A stretch of DNA of 64,000 bases from Chitinophaga sp. YR627 (GCF_900114995.1 NZ_FOUX01000005.1:434001-498000), one strand, 5' to 3'. Positions 43,972 to 53,800 are shown, counted from the stretch's first letter. Numbers and translations: made by a program. The notes: generated by a model not told the origin, from the letters alone.

Positions 43972-44961
43972 TTATTTCCTCAGGCATTCTTCAATTAATG
44001 TGCCGTAAAACTCCTGAAGGGTTTTACCAGCGGCCCTTACCTGCTGAGGTACGATGCTGTTTTCAGACTGTCCCGGCATCGTATTCACTTCCAGGAAGAA
44101 CAGGCGGTTGCTGGCTTCTTCCCAGATGAAGTCCATTCTCACAATACCACGACAGTTCAGTTTACTGTACAGCTTTTTGGCGGTCTCCTGGATCAGGTTC
44201 ACTATTTCATCCGGTGCTTCTGCAGGCGTCACCTCTCTGGAAACACCCGGGGTATATTTCGCTTCGTAATCGAAGAATTCTTTACTGCTGATGATTTCGG
44301 TTACAGGGAGTACCGTGAACTCACCATTTGATCTGTAAAGACCACAGGTGATCTCTCTGCCTTTCACGAACTCTTCTATAAGGATCTGTACATCTTCATT
44401 GAAGGCCTTTTCGATAGCAGGAGCCAGTTCTTCCGCTGTATTCACTTTAGACATGCCGATGCTGCTGCCACCTTCTGCAGGTTTTACAAACACGGGCAGT
44501 TTCAGTTCCTGGAGGATAGCCTGGGTATCATAAGGCTGATCTTTGAAGATATGTACTGATTTTGAAACATTTACAAGATTCAGAGAGGCTACTACCTTGT
44601 TACAGTAGCTCTTATTGAATGTCAGGGCAGAGGTTACCATTCCACAGCTGGTGAATGGAATACCGAGCATTTCAAAATATCCCTGTAAACGGCCGTCTTC
44701 ACCTGGTGTACCATGTATACCGATAAAAACTGCGTCAAATTTCACCTTATCCCCATTGATAGTCAATGTAAAATCGTTCTTGTCTACAGCGATCAGCTGA
44801 CCATCGGAACCTGTGTAGTTCCATCCATCGCGGGTAACAGAGATCTTATAGACATTATACTTGCTGCTGTCAAGATGTTTCTCTATTACGGCTGCACTTT
44901 GAACTGAAATTACATATTCACCGGAGTATCCGCCGGCTACCAGGGCGATGTTCTTTTTCAT
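43972..44961 (-). CDS. ddl: D-alanine--D-alanine ligase
   Basis: A 329-residue ATP-grasp enzyme that makes the D-Ala-D-Ala ending of the cell-wall precursor. Visible motifs: ALVAGGYSGEYVISVQSA (N-terminal substrate domain), FVKPAEGGSSIGMSKV (ATP loop), FVKGREITCGLY, MDFIWEEASNRLFFLEVNTM and PGQSENSIVPQQ (Mg and D-Ala site). Length and order are standard. It is the first gene of a minus-strand unit with the PASTA and rhodanese genes. Confidence 0.97.
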   Translation of the reverse strand: MKKNIALVAGGYSGEYVISVQSAAVIEKHLDSSKYNVYKISVTRDGWNYTGSDGQLIAVDKNDFTLTINGDKVKFDAVFIGIHGTPGEDGRLQGYFEMLGIPFTSCGMVTSALTFNKSYCNKVVASLNLVNVSKSVHIFKDQPYDTQAILQELKLPVFVKPAEGGSSIGMSKVNTAEELAPAIEKAFNEDVQILIEEFVKGREITCGLYRSNGEFTVLPVTEIISSKEFFDYEAKYTPGVSREVTPAEAPDEIVNLIQETAKKLYSKLNCRGIVRMDFIWEEASNRLFFLEVNTMPGQSENSIVPQQVRAAGKTLQEFYGTLIEECLRK

Positions 44962-45033
44962 ATATAATTTAATAATAAGCGGATAAAGTTAATAGAAAAA
45001 TGGTGGATGTGAACTTTTTTTAGGTTAAAAGAA

Positions 45034-45065
45034 AAGGGAAGAAAGTTTTGATCCTTTCTTCCCTT
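45034..45065 (-). terminator. terminator after the ferredoxin gene
   Basis: AAGGGAAGAAAG (45034-45045) pairs with CTTTCTTCCCTT (45054-45065). On the minus strand a T-rich stretch follows, so it separates the ferredoxin unit from ddl. Confidence 0.78.
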
Positions 45066-45141
45066 CAGGTTCCGGTATGCGTTCCGATGATTATCGATGA
45101 CCAGTTACCGGGTAGTTCCTTAAGCTTCCTGTATGATGATA

Positions 45142-45489
45142 TTACATATGTAATTTTTCTTTCTTAGCCAGCAGATCATCCACTGTTTCCTGATACATTT
45201 CGTCAGGAACGCAGCAATCTACCGGACAAACAGCCGCACACTGAGGCTCTTCATGGAAGCCCTGGCATTCTGTACATTTGTTTGGAACAATGTAATAACT
45301 GTCTACAGCAATTGGCGCGTTACGTTGGTCAGCATCGATAGTAGAACCGTCCATCATCACGAACCCGCCTTTAATAGAGGTGCCATCAGCCATTGCCCAT
45401 TCAACGCCACCCTCATAAATAGCGTTATTTGGACACTCAGGTTCACAAGCACCACAATTAATACATTCGTCTGTTATCTTGATTGCCAT
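45142..45489 (-). CDS. fdx: 2[4Fe-4S] ferredoxin
   Basis: A 115-residue ferredoxin with two cluster-binding sets: CINCGACEPECP in the N-terminal half, and CTECQGFHEEPQCAAVCP, which has the longer spacing of the Alvin-type (Chromatium) class. A 40-residue insert separates them, and the C-terminus is Lys/Glu-rich. It carries low-potential electrons. It is divergent from an acyl-CoA reductase gene with 95 bases between the starts, so the two may share regulation. Confidence 0.95.
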   Translation of the reverse strand: MAIKITDECINCGACEPECPNNAIYEGGVEWAMADGTSIKGGFVMMDGSTIDADQRNAPIAVDSYYIVPNKCTECQGFHEEPQCAAVCPVDCCVPDEMYQETVDDLLAKKEKLHM

Positions 45490-45500
45490 AGTATAAACTT

Positions 45501-45529
45501 TTTGTTTAAGTAGTAAGCCATTAATTTTG
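45501..45529 (+). promoter_or_regulatory. promoter of the acyl-CoA reductase gene
   Basis: TTTG (45501-45504) and TAATTTTG (45522-45529), separated by 17 bases, fit the Bacteroidota -33/-7 pair. It ends 55 bases before the ATG. Confidence 0.55.
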
Positions 45530-45584
45530 CAGACAAAAATAGAATATCTAGGTTTAAAAAGTTAATTATTTATATAGAGATTTC

Positions 45585-46580
45585 ATGAGCAGTACAGAAA
45601 AAGTAGCAGCCCTTGTGCGTTTGGGTCAGTACCTGTCAGGCAACGATCCTGCGTTACAGGCTGTGAAGGACAGGGCATTTCAGGCTAACGGATGGTTTAC
45701 CCACGAATTCATAGACCTATCCCTGCAAAATATTTGCCGCTATTACCTGGACGAAACCCGGCTTAACAGCTGGCTCGCGGGTTATCCTGCTCCGGCAGTT
45801 AATCCCCGTTCAGTCGGTATCGTAGCAGCTGGTAATATTCCGCTGGTGGGTTTCCATGACTGGTTATGCGGCTTCCTGAGCGGCCATCAGGTACGCCTGA
45901 AGCTGTCTTCCAAAGATGTGGTGCTGATGCAGCATGTCATAGATAAGATCAGTGAATGGTATCCGCAATACGCAGAGCAGACACTTGTACAGGAAATGCT
46001 GAAGAATTGTGATGCCTACATCGCGACAGGCAGCAACAACTCTGCACGGTATTTTGAATATTACTTTGCACAGTATCCGCATATCATTCGTCGTAACCGT
46101 ACCTCTGTGGCCATCCTGGATGGAACGGAAACCCCGGAGGAACTGGAAGCGCTGGCAGATGACGTGATGCTGTATTTCGGACTGGGATGCAGAAACGTGA
46201 CGAAGATATTCGTACCGGACGGATACAATTTCGAAGCCCTGATCAAAGGACTCCGGAAATATGCTTATCTCGCAGATCATCATAAGTACAAGAATAACTA
46301 CGATTATAATCTTGCCCTGATCCTGCTGAACAGCGGACTATACATGGCAAACGACAATATCATTTTACAGGAATCTGCCTCCCTCTTCTCTCCACTCAGC
46401 GTACTGCATTACAGCCATTATGCAGATAAAAACGTATTGACGGAAGAACTGAACGCTAATAATGACCTGCAATGTATCGTAGGACATGGCTTCACTCCTT
46501 TTGGGACTGCACAGCAACCCAGCCTTTCCGATTTCGCGGATGGCGTGGACACCATGCAATTCCTGACAGGTTTACAGTAG
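45585..46580 (+). CDS. acyl-CoA reductase (LuxC-like)
   Basis: A 331-residue protein with the LuxC-family pattern of Bacteroidota: VGIVAAGNIPLVGFHDWL (nucleotide-binding), KLSSKDVVLMQHVIDKI, YIATGSNNSARYFEYYF, and FGLGCRNVTKIFVPDGY with a cysteine that may be the acyl acceptor. It probably reduces an acyl group to an aldehyde. It is about 100 residues shorter than bacterial luminescence LuxC. It is divergent from the ferredoxin gene, and the pairing suggests a redox link, not proven. Confidence 0.85.
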   Translation: MSSTEKVAALVRLGQYLSGNDPALQAVKDRAFQANGWFTHEFIDLSLQNICRYYLDETRLNSWLAGYPAPAVNPRSVGIVAAGNIPLVGFHDWLCGFLSGHQVRLKLSSKDVVLMQHVIDKISEWYPQYAEQTLVQEMLKNCDAYIATGSNNSARYFEYYFAQYPHIIRRNRTSVAILDGTETPEELEALADDVMLYFGLGCRNVTKIFVPDGYNFEALIKGLRKYAYLADHHKYKNNYDYNLALILLNSGLYMANDNIILQESASLFSPLSVLHYSHYADKNVLTEELNANNDLQCIVGHGFTPFGTAQQPSLSDFADGVDTMQFLTGLQ

Positions 46581-46600
46581 TATTCCTTCCCCATATTTAT

Positions 46601-46640
46601 ACGGGCAGCTTCCTTCCTGGAATGCTGCCCGTAGTCATTT
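46601..46640 (+). terminator. probable terminator of the acyl-CoA reductase gene
   Basis: ACGGGCAGC (46601-46609) pairs with GCTGCCCGT (46624-46632). Only a weak T-stretch (ATTTT) follows. Confidence 0.6.
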
Positions 46641-46814
46641 TGGTCAATCCCGCCACCAGTAACTGTAAGAATGACGGTTTTTGTTATATAAACAGACACA
46701 ATCTTGTCATGAAAAGCAACAATCTGTCAGCCCCGGCGTTAAGATCATATTAACTATTCATATAAAAATGTGTTAAAGTAAAAGGGTTACCTTACGTACA
46801 GTGTCGTGGCCCCT

Positions 46815-46822
46815 TAAATTTG
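46815..46822 (+). promoter_or_regulatory. -7 box of the DegP-type protease gene
   Basis: TAAATTTG matches TAnnTTTG, 68 bases before the ATG. Confidence 0.45.
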
Positions 46823-46889
46823 TGTCAGAAGGCATGTAAATTGTTATTCATTCCTTATACAAACTTTTTAAATTTAAACAACGAAACAT

Positions 46890-48428
46890 ATGAAATTCCG
46901 GCAAATTGCGGCAACTGTTCTTATCAGCGCGGCAACTGCTGTTGCCAGCATCTATGCGTACAACAGGTTCCAACCCCGGCAGACAGGCCCCTATCAAAAT
47001 GGATCCCAGGACATCCCTGTCAATTACGCCCGTTACATGCCAGGGTCAGAAGTGAAAAATGCCACACCTCCAACTGATTTCAGCCAGGCAGCAAAAGTCG
47101 CTGTTCCCGGTGTAGTGCACATTAAGACGAAAATTAATCCCAGGCAGGTTAGCAATAACCTCCAGAGAAGAAGAAGCGTTTTACAGGATCTTTTCGGAGA
47201 TGATTTCTTCGGAGATGAATTCCAGGGTGAAGGTGGCGGCCGCAAATATTACGTCCCAGGTCAGATGGCATCCGGTTCCGGTGTGCTGATCTCTGACGAC
47301 GGTTATATTATCACTAACAACCACGTGGTAGACGATGCTGATGAAATAGCAGTAACGCTGAACGACTACAAAACTTACAAAGCAAAAGTCATTGGTACAG
47401 ACCCGAACACGGACCTGGCAGTGATCAAGATAGACGCGAAAAACCTCCCTTATCTGCTGTATGGCAACTCCGATGATATTGAGATCGGACAGTGGGTACT
47501 GGCAGTAGGTTATCCGTTGAATCTGGAAACGACAGTGACTGCTGGTATCGTGAGTGCCAAAGCACGTACCATTGGTATCAACAAACAGGTCAGAAGAAAT
47601 GCGATTGAATCCTTCATCCAGACAGATGCTGCGGTGAATCAGGGTAATAGCGGCGGGGCATTGATCAACACTTCCGGTGAACTGATCGGTATCAACTCTG
47701 CCATCGCTTCTCCAACCGGCGCGTATGCAGGTTATTCCTACGCTATTCCGGTGAACCTGGTAAAGAAAGTGGTAAATGACCTGATGAAGTATGGTAACGT
47801 ACAACGCGCTTATCTGGGTATCTACTATCAGGATCCAAACAGTATCCCTGAAGAAAGATGGGAAGAGGCAGGTATCAGAAGAGATATCAGTGGTGTAGCA
47901 GTTACAGGCGTAGTGGAAACTGGTTCTGCAGCAGCTGCAGGTATCAAAAAAGGCGATATCATCACAGGTATCAATGGTGTATCCACTCCTTCCATCCCAC
48001 AGATGACCGAGCAGATCGCACGTTACAAACCAGGTGATAAGATCAGCATCAGCTACCTGCGCGAAGGCAAACAGTTTACACAATCTACTGTATTGAAAAA
48101 TGCAGACGGTAATACAGACATTGTGAAGAGCAGCGTACTGGATGCACTGGGTGCGGACCTCATTACACTGAACAAAGCCGATGCTGCAAAAGTAGGCGTA
48201 CGTGGTGGTGTATATGTAGATAACATCAGCAGTGGTATCCTGAAGAAACAGACGAATATGAAGCGTTCCTTCATCATATTGAAAGCAGGCGGACAACCTG
48301 TGAATTCAATAGAAGATCTGAAGAAGATACTCGATAAGGAGAAGAAAGTCCAGATGGAAGGTGTATACCCTGAACTGAATGGTGTATACTACTACAACAT
48401 CGATCTGGCCAACGGTCAGGAGTTCTAA
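46890..48428 (+). CDS. degP: periplasmic serine endoprotease DegP/HtrA-type
   Basis: A 512-residue exported or signal-anchored protease with a trypsin-like domain and two PDZ domains. The catalytic triad is H145 (NNHVVDDADE), D175 (NTDLAVIKI) and S254 (GNSGGALIN). PDZ1 starts near residue 300 and PDZ2 lies at about 415-500. A Gly-rich and acidic LFGDDFFGDEF segment precedes the protease, which is typical of the Q-linker loop of HtrA proteins. It removes misfolded envelope proteins. It is monocistronic, with its own promoter motif and terminator. Confidence 0.95.
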   Translation: MKFRQIAATVLISAATAVASIYAYNRFQPRQTGPYQNGSQDIPVNYARYMPGSEVKNATPPTDFSQAAKVAVPGVVHIKTKINPRQVSNNLQRRRSVLQDLFGDDFFGDEFQGEGGGRKYYVPGQMASGSGVLISDDGYIITNNHVVDDADEIAVTLNDYKTYKAKVIGTDPNTDLAVIKIDAKNLPYLLYGNSDDIEIGQWVLAVGYPLNLETTVTAGIVSAKARTIGINKQVRRNAIESFIQTDAAVNQGNSGGALINTSGELIGINSAIASPTGAYAGYSYAIPVNLVKKVVNDLMKYGNVQRAYLGIYYQDPNSIPEERWEEAGIRRDISGVAVTGVVETGSAAAAGIKKGDIITGINGVSTPSIPQMTEQIARYKPGDKISISYLREGKQFTQSTVLKNADGNTDIVKSSVLDALGADLITLNKADAAKVGVRGGVYVDNISSGILKKQTNMKRSFIILKAGGQPVNSIEDLKKILDKEKKVQMEGVYPELNGVYYYNIDLANGQEF

Positions 48429-48461
48429 GATTTCATATAGGTTTATAGGTTAAGGATGGAG

Positions 48462-48497
48462 AGTCCCGGGTGTAGATACCGGGACTTTCTTTTTTGT
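48462..48497 (+). terminator. intrinsic terminator after the degP-like gene
   Basis: AGTCCCGG (48462-48469) pairs with CCGGGACT (48479-48486), followed by TTCTTTTTT. Confidence 0.85.
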
Positions 48498-48562
48498 ATA
48501 GAAACACAAAAAGACGCCACTACAGCGCCAGTATTAAAGTGTACAGTTTAAAGATATCCTGC

Positions 48563-49324
48563 TTATAAATTGATTACGCCTTTCAGCTGTGCGAAGAATT
48601 CATCTTTCTTACGGGAAGAAATCGGAATGTTTTTCTGGTCGCTCATGACAACGGCCGTACCGAGACCTTTGATGATCTTAACGATATGGTGAATATTGAT
48701 AAGGAAAGACTTGTGCACGCGATAGAAGCCCTTGTCGGACAGCATCTCTTCATACTCTTTCAGAGATTTGGAGATGAGGTGAGACACGTTATTGATCAGC
48801 TGTATCTTAGTATAGCTGTCAAATGCTTCGCAATAGATAATATCTTTCAGATCGATGACATTGTAACCGTCGTTAACAGGGATGACTATCTTGGAGAAAG
48901 CGTTATCATTGTTCTTAACGTAGTCTTTCAGGATAGAAGCCAGTTCGTTGAGGCGTCCTTTTTTGCTCTTCTTCACTTTTTCCAAAGCATCTTCCACCTC
49001 ACTAACCTTGATAGGTTTGAGCAGATAGTCTAATGCAGCAAATTTGATCGCCTGCAATGCATATTCCTGGAAGGCTGTAATGAAGATGACTTCGAAATTC
49101 AGGACAGGGAACATTTCCAGTAACTGGAAACCATTATGGGGCGGCATTTCAATATCCAGAAACAGTACGTCGATCTGGGTATTTTTAATCATTTCCGCCG
49201 CGTCATGAATGTTCTGCGCCTCTCCCGCTACCGTAACATCTTTACAGTAATTCTCCAGAATATTTCGCAAAATATGGATGTTGCGGACTTCATCGTCTAC
49301 GATCGCAGCTTTAATATTACTCAT
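48563..49324 (-). CDS. LytTR-family response regulator
   Basis: A 253-residue regulator. The receiver domain has D10-D11 and phospho-acceptor D57 (VLFLDIEMPPHNGF). A LytTR DNA-binding domain follows at about 145-250 (YCEAFDSYTKIQLINN, YEEMLSDKGFYRVHKSFLIN). It overlaps the upstream sensor kinase gene by 4 bases (ATGA-type), so the pair is translationally coupled. LytTR domains bind pairs of short direct repeats. Targets are unknown. Confidence 0.95.
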   Translation of the reverse strand: MSNIKAAIVDDEVRNIHILRNILENYCKDVTVAGEAQNIHDAAEMIKNTQIDVLFLDIEMPPHNGFQLLEMFPVLNFEVIFITAFQEYALQAIKFAALDYLLKPIKVSEVEDALEKVKKSKKGRLNELASILKDYVKNNDNAFSKIVIPVNDGYNVIDLKDIIYCEAFDSYTKIQLINNVSHLISKSLKEYEEMLSDKGFYRVHKSFLINIHHIVKIIKGLGTAVVMSDQKNIPISSRKKDEFFAQLKGVINL

Positions 49325-52251
49325 AACATCTTAACAATGGGAATCAGTATTTCAACCAGGGTACCCTCCTTATTGCCGAAACCAGACTTAAATTTATCAA
49401 TTATTTCTAACTTTCCAACATTTCCATTAAAAGATTTTATAATCTGCAACCTTTCCCTAATCACACTCAAAGCGGTGGATTCGTGCTTTATCAGACGACC
49501 ACTTTTGATCTCATTGGCACGTTCCCAACCTATCCCATCGTCGTCCACGGAGCAATATAACATATCCTCCCGGAGCACCAGTTTCATTTCCAGTCTGCCG
49601 CTGCCGTTTTTAGGCGCCAGCCCATGCTTGATGGCATTCTCCACAATTGGCTGAATAATCATAGGGGGGATATAGATCGTATAATCTTTCAGGTCATCCT
49701 GTAGAATAAACTGGTAAGTGAACACATTCGCAAAGCGGATCTTTTCCAGCTCGATATACCGGGTCAGGAAAGCGATCTCTTCTTCCAGGGAAATATGTGA
49801 CTTTCTGGAATTGTTCAGCATCTGCCGCATCAGCGTGGCAAAGTCAGCCAGGAAGTTGAGCGCCTGTTTCTCTTCTTTTTCCATGATCAGGTGTTGCACT
49901 GAATTCAGAGAGTTGAAGATAAAGTGAGGGTTCATCTGATTGGTCAGGGCTTTGGCTTCCAGTTCAGCGATCCGCCTGTTGTACTCTGTTTTGCGCATTT
50001 CCGCCCGCTGGATCCTTCTGATCACATCTCTCAGTACAAAAGCCACCAGTGTCAGTCCGAGGAGAATCAGGATTCCTCTTGCCCACCACTGCTGGTACCA
50101 GCGTGGTAGTATCGTTACCGTGATGCTCACAGGCTGGCTCCAGTTGCTCCTGTATTTTCTGGCCCTGATCTGCAACTGATATGTATCTGGCTGCAGGTCG
50201 GGGAAAGGTACGATATTGGACATTGTCGTGATCCATCCGCTGGAGGTATCGCTGGAAAAGTTGTACTGGTACTCAACGAGGTCGGGCAGATCATAGGCAA
50301 TAGCCCCGAATTCCACCTCAAAAGACGCTTTTCGCTGGTACAGCAATACAAACTGTTTACCGGGCAGATAGGTGCTGTCGCCATAGCGTACGTGATTCAG
50401 GTAAATAGCCGGTGGTACGGTATCTACAGGCATCTTGTCGTCCTGAAAATAACTAAGGCCATTGGACGTAGCTATATATAGAATACCCTGCTGATAATAT
50501 ACCCCGCGGGTATCATCACTCATCAGGCCATCATTCGAAGTAATATTCCGGATCAGGGTCTGGGTCTTGACATCAATAACAGAAACGCCTTTGTTGGTCG
50601 AAACATACAGTCGGCCGATCCCATCGTAATACAGCTGCTGACAGATATCGCTGACCAGTTTATCCGCAGTACTCAGATGTTTGATCACCTGGTTGTTGTG
50701 CAGTACGTACAGGCCGTGGTCACTGGTACCGATCCAGAGATTACCATCAATCCATTTCAGGTCTTTAATACTTCTATGCAGGGAAGAATCCTCTCCTGGT
50801 ATACGTAGTGTGCGTAAGGCATCACTTCCGTACAGCAAACCGGCATTTGTACCTACATAATAAGCTGAATCGTTGATACTGGTAATAGAAGTGATCAGGT
50901 CATCCTCCACTCCTACGCTATAATCATCTGTGATCACCTGGTCTTTGGTCACCACCCTGATCTTTCCGCCAGGGCCGATATCCACATCCTTTAATGTCTT
51001 TATAGGTTTCAGCAGGGATGCTTTCTGTTTGAGCGTATTGAAAACGAAAAGACCATTGTCTGCGCCAATGAGCATTTCATTAGGCTTATAAGGCAGTATA
51101 CTGACGATACTGTTACGGCCACTGGTTGTATCGAGGTTGAACTGGCGGATCTTATTATTATTGTCGATGGTATTGAGTACACCCGCGTTCTGGCCAACCA
51201 GCAGGGTCTCCGTTTTCGGATCTTTGGCAATACTGAAAATGGAGTGTGAGTACAGTCCGTTGGTATTATCGAGGTAATTGAAGTAAAAATTCTTGTAGGG
51301 GATATTATATACACCATCTCCGAAAGTAGTGATCCAGATGTTGCCGTCCCTGTCTTTGAGCAGGGAGGTGATGTAGTGATTCTGTAATAATTTAACCGGA
51401 TTCCGCTCTCCCCTGAAAAATCCTTTCAGATAGTAAAGTGCACGGGGTGTACCGATCCAAAGGTTATCATTATCGACACAGATATTACTGATCTCTTCCC
51501 GGATCCCCCAGTCATCGCCATTGAAAAAGCAGATCGCTTCTTTGTTGCTGTAGGTATAAAGATTATTATCAACGATGATCACCGGATAAGAACGGGCTCT
51601 TTCTACCGCAGCATGTTCCATTGGAAAATTGCAGGAGTAGAGAATGCGCTGATCGGGGTTATAACTATCTCTCAGGTTGACCATATTAAAGTATGGCTGC
51701 AACGGCTTGAAGATGGTATCGTTGCGGAGGAAGTAGAAAAGGTTGGTACGTTGGGCACCGAGTTTATCATAGGTCGTCTTTCTACCGCTATACTGGATGA
51801 TCCTGCTGTCTGTATTCAGGAACCAGATAAAACCGGCATAATCCTCAAACATGAACTGCATGTACTGTCCGCGGGCATCCACGTGCAGGGAGGAGTCATT
51901 CTGCGCAGTGTGAATCGTAGAGTTCCAGTAGAAGGAAGGTTGTCCGTTGAGGGTGGAGAACCAGACACGCCCTTTGGAATCCGCAGAGAGTTTTACGACA
52001 TCGTTATCGGTAAGACCGTCTTTCTTAGAGTAATTGCGAAAGCGTTTTCCATCAAATTTACTGACGCCGGTGGGGGTAGCAAACCAGATAAATCCTTCCT
52101 TATCCTGCACTGCCGCGTAGACAGTGGCATTCGCCAGGCCATCCTTTACGTTATAGTTACGGATCATGAGCCCCTGAGCAACAGCATGGTAACCTGTGCT
52201 CAGGACCATTAACATCCACCATAAGAATATGTAACGGACCTTAGGCATCAA
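49321..52251 (-). CDS. propeller-sensor histidine kinase (Reg_prop, Y_Y_Y, His_kinase)
   Basis: A 976-residue membrane sensor. Order: signal peptide (MMPKVRYIFLWWMLMVLSTG), about 600 residues of two-component-regulator propeller repeats (GFIWFATPTGVSKFDGKRF, NIWITTFGDGVYNIPY, LYVSTNKGVSVID), a Y_Y_Y domain (about 650-720), one transmembrane helix (about 725-748), then a His_kinase domain with H776 (NQMNPHFIFNSLN) and HATPase_c (IVENAIKHGL). The N-terminal sensor resembles those of hybrid sugar sensors, but here kinase and LytTR regulator are separate proteins. The signal is unknown. Confidence 0.94.
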   Translation of the reverse strand: MMPKVRYIFLWWMLMVLSTGYHAVAQGLMIRNYNVKDGLANATVYAAVQDKEGFIWFATPTGVSKFDGKRFRNYSKKDGLTDNDVVKLSADSKGRVWFSTLNGQPSFYWNSTIHTAQNDSSLHVDARGQYMQFMFEDYAGFIWFLNTDSRIIQYSGRKTTYDKLGAQRTNLFYFLRNDTIFKPLQPYFNMVNLRDSYNPDQRILYSCNFPMEHAAVERARSYPVIIVDNNLYTYSNKEAICFFNGDDWGIREEISNICVDNDNLWIGTPRALYYLKGFFRGERNPVKLLQNHYITSLLKDRDGNIWITTFGDGVYNIPYKNFYFNYLDNTNGLYSHSIFSIAKDPKTETLLVGQNAGVLNTIDNNNKIRQFNLDTTSGRNSIVSILPYKPNEMLIGADNGLFVFNTLKQKASLLKPIKTLKDVDIGPGGKIRVVTKDQVITDDYSVGVEDDLITSITSINDSAYYVGTNAGLLYGSDALRTLRIPGEDSSLHRSIKDLKWIDGNLWIGTSDHGLYVLHNNQVIKHLSTADKLVSDICQQLYYDGIGRLYVSTNKGVSVIDVKTQTLIRNITSNDGLMSDDTRGVYYQQGILYIATSNGLSYFQDDKMPVDTVPPAIYLNHVRYGDSTYLPGKQFVLLYQRKASFEVEFGAIAYDLPDLVEYQYNFSSDTSSGWITTMSNIVPFPDLQPDTYQLQIRARKYRSNWSQPVSITVTILPRWYQQWWARGILILLGLTLVAFVLRDVIRRIQRAEMRKTEYNRRIAELEAKALTNQMNPHFIFNSLNSVQHLIMEKEEKQALNFLADFATLMRQMLNNSRKSHISLEEEIAFLTRYIELEKIRFANVFTYQFILQDDLKDYTIYIPPMIIQPIVENAIKHGLAPKNGSGRLEMKLVLREDMLYCSVDDDGIGWERANEIKSGRLIKHESTALSVIRERLQIIKSFNGNVGKLEIIDKFKSGFGNKEGTLVEILIPIVKML

Positions 52252-52270
52252 GACGGGTCGGATTTTGATT

Positions 52271-52310
52271 AAAAAACCGGCAGTACCACCTGACTATTGG
52301 GTACTGCCGG
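52271..52310 (-). terminator. terminator of proS
   Basis: CCGGCAGTACC (52277-52287) pairs with GGTACTGCCGG (52300-52310). On the minus strand a run of six T follows (52276-52271). Confidence 0.87.
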
Positions 52311-52318
52311 CAAGTCTT

Positions 52319-53800
52319 TTAATAAGCACGTGCAAAGAGAACACGCTGAGTAGACGGTTTTCCTGTAAGGATACAGGTACCAGCCTCCAGTTTATTGTTC
52401 AAAGGAATGCAACGGATAGTTGCTTTTGTAAGTTCCTTGATTTTCTCTTCTGTTTCTGTTGTACCGTCCCAGTGTGCAGCAATGAAGCCGGCTTTTTCAT
52501 CCAGCAGACGCTCGAATTCTTCCATCGTGTCAGCAGGAGTGATATGCTCATCTCTGTATGTCAGCGCTTTCTGATACATCTGCGCCTGAATTTCTTCCAG
52601 TAATGCGCTGATACGTTCAGCCAGACCATCCAGGGACAGACTTTCTTTGGTTTTCATATCACGGCGGGCTACTTCTGCAACGTTGTTTTCCAGGTCGCGT
52701 GCGCCCAGCGCAATACGTACAGGTACGCCTTTCATTTCGTATTCTGCAAATTTCCATCCTGGACGGGCATTGTCAGAATCGTCATATTTCACACGGATAC
52801 CGAGCTTTTTCAGACCAGCAATGATCTCATCCACTTTGGCATCGATCTTAGCTTTCTGCTCATCACCTTTATAAATAGGCACGATCACTACCTGTAATGG
52901 CGCGATACGCGGAGGCAGCACCAGACCATCATCATCACTGTGCGCCATAACCAGTGCACCGATCAGACGGGTGGATACACCCCATGAGGTAGCCCAAACA
53001 TATTCCTGTTTATTCTCTTTGTTAGAGAATTTCACATCGAATGCTTTGGCGAAGTTCTGTCCCAGGAAGTGGGAAGTACCCGCCTGCAGTGCTTTACCAT
53101 CCTGCATGAGGGCTTCGATACAATAAGTATCCAGCGCACCCGCAAAACGTTCAGCAGGAGATTTAACCCCTCTTACTACCGGCAGTGCCATATAGTTTTC
53201 AGCGAAGTCAGCATATACTTCCAGCATCTGTTTAGTTTCAGCGATTGCTTCTTCTGCAGTTGCGTGGGCAGTATGACCCTCCTGCCAGAGGAATTCTGCT
53301 GTACGCAGGAACAGACGGGTACGCATTTCCCAGCGTACAACGTTTGCCCACTGGTTGATCAGCAGCGGCAGGTCACGGTATGACTGAATCCAGTCTTTAT
53401 ATGTGTTCCAGATAATCGTTTCTGAAGTCGGACGAACGATCAGTTCTTCTTCCAGTTTCGCCTCAGGATCGACAACCAGTCCTTTTACGTTCGGGTCCGG
53501 ATTCTGCATCAGACGGTGGTGAGTTACCACGGCGCACTCTTTGGCAAAACCATCTACGTGCTCAGCTTCTTTGCTGAGGAAGCTTTTGGGTATGAATAAG
53601 GGGAAATAAGCGTTCTGATGTCCTGTCTCTTTAAATTTAGCGTCCAGCACGTCTCTCATGCCTTCCCACAGGCCAAAACCGTATGGTTTTATGACCATGC
53701 AACCTCTCACAGCAGAATAATCTGCCAATCCTCCTTTAATGATCAAATCATTGTACCATTGTGAATAATCTTCAGAACGGGCTGTGATCTCTTTACTCAT
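52319..53800 (-). CDS. proS: prolyl-tRNA synthetase, archaeal/eukaryal type
   Basis: A 493-residue class II synthetase that charges tRNA-Pro. Its segments (SEDYSQWYNDLIIKGGLADY, RGCMVIKPYGFGLWEGM, NAYFPLFIPKSFLSKEAEHV) are those of the short archaeal/eukaryal type, lacking the bacterial editing insert. The C-terminal end has Cys-rich anticodon and zinc-like residues (IRCIPLN, GTCILTGKPSTQ). This type is usual for Bacteroidota and does not by itself indicate recent transfer. It is monocistronic and its terminator lies before the sensor kinase gene. Confidence 0.97.
   Translation of the reverse strand: MSKEITARSEDYSQWYNDLIIKGGLADYSAVRGCMVIKPYGFGLWEGMRDVLDAKFKETGHQNAYFPLFIPKSFLSKEAEHVDGFAKECAVVTHHRLMQNPDPNVKGLVVDPEAKLEEELIVRPTSETIIWNTYKDWIQSYRDLPLLINQWANVVRWEMRTRLFLRTAEFLWQEGHTAHATAEEAIAETKQMLEVYADFAENYMALPVVRGVKSPAERFAGALDTYCIEALMQDGKALQAGTSHFLGQNFAKAFDVKFSNKENKQEYVWATSWGVSTRLIGALVMAHSDDDGLVLPPRIAPLQVVIVPIYKGDEQKAKIDAKVDEIIAGLKKLGIRVKYDDSDNARPGWKFAEYEMKGVPVRIALGARDLENNVAEVARRDMKTKESLSLDGLAERISALLEEIQAQMYQKALTYRDEHITPADTMEEFERLLDEKAGFIAAHWDGTTETEEKIKELTKATIRCIPLNNKLEAGTCILTGKPSTQRVLFARAY

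Larger units (their letters stand above)
46581..46889. other. 309-base gap between acyl-CoA reductase and degP-like genes
   Basis: It contains a hairpin after the acyl-CoA reductase gene (46601-46632) and a -7 box for the protease gene (46815-46822). No further gene or RNA structure is evident. Confidence 0.6.

Noticed and set aside
47181..48296. 371-codon open frame on the minus strand inside the degP-like gene
   Set aside because: It runs opposite to a gene with an intact catalytic triad and two PDZ domains, is rich in Cys, Tyr and His with no recognisable domain, and is best explained by codon bias of the real gene.
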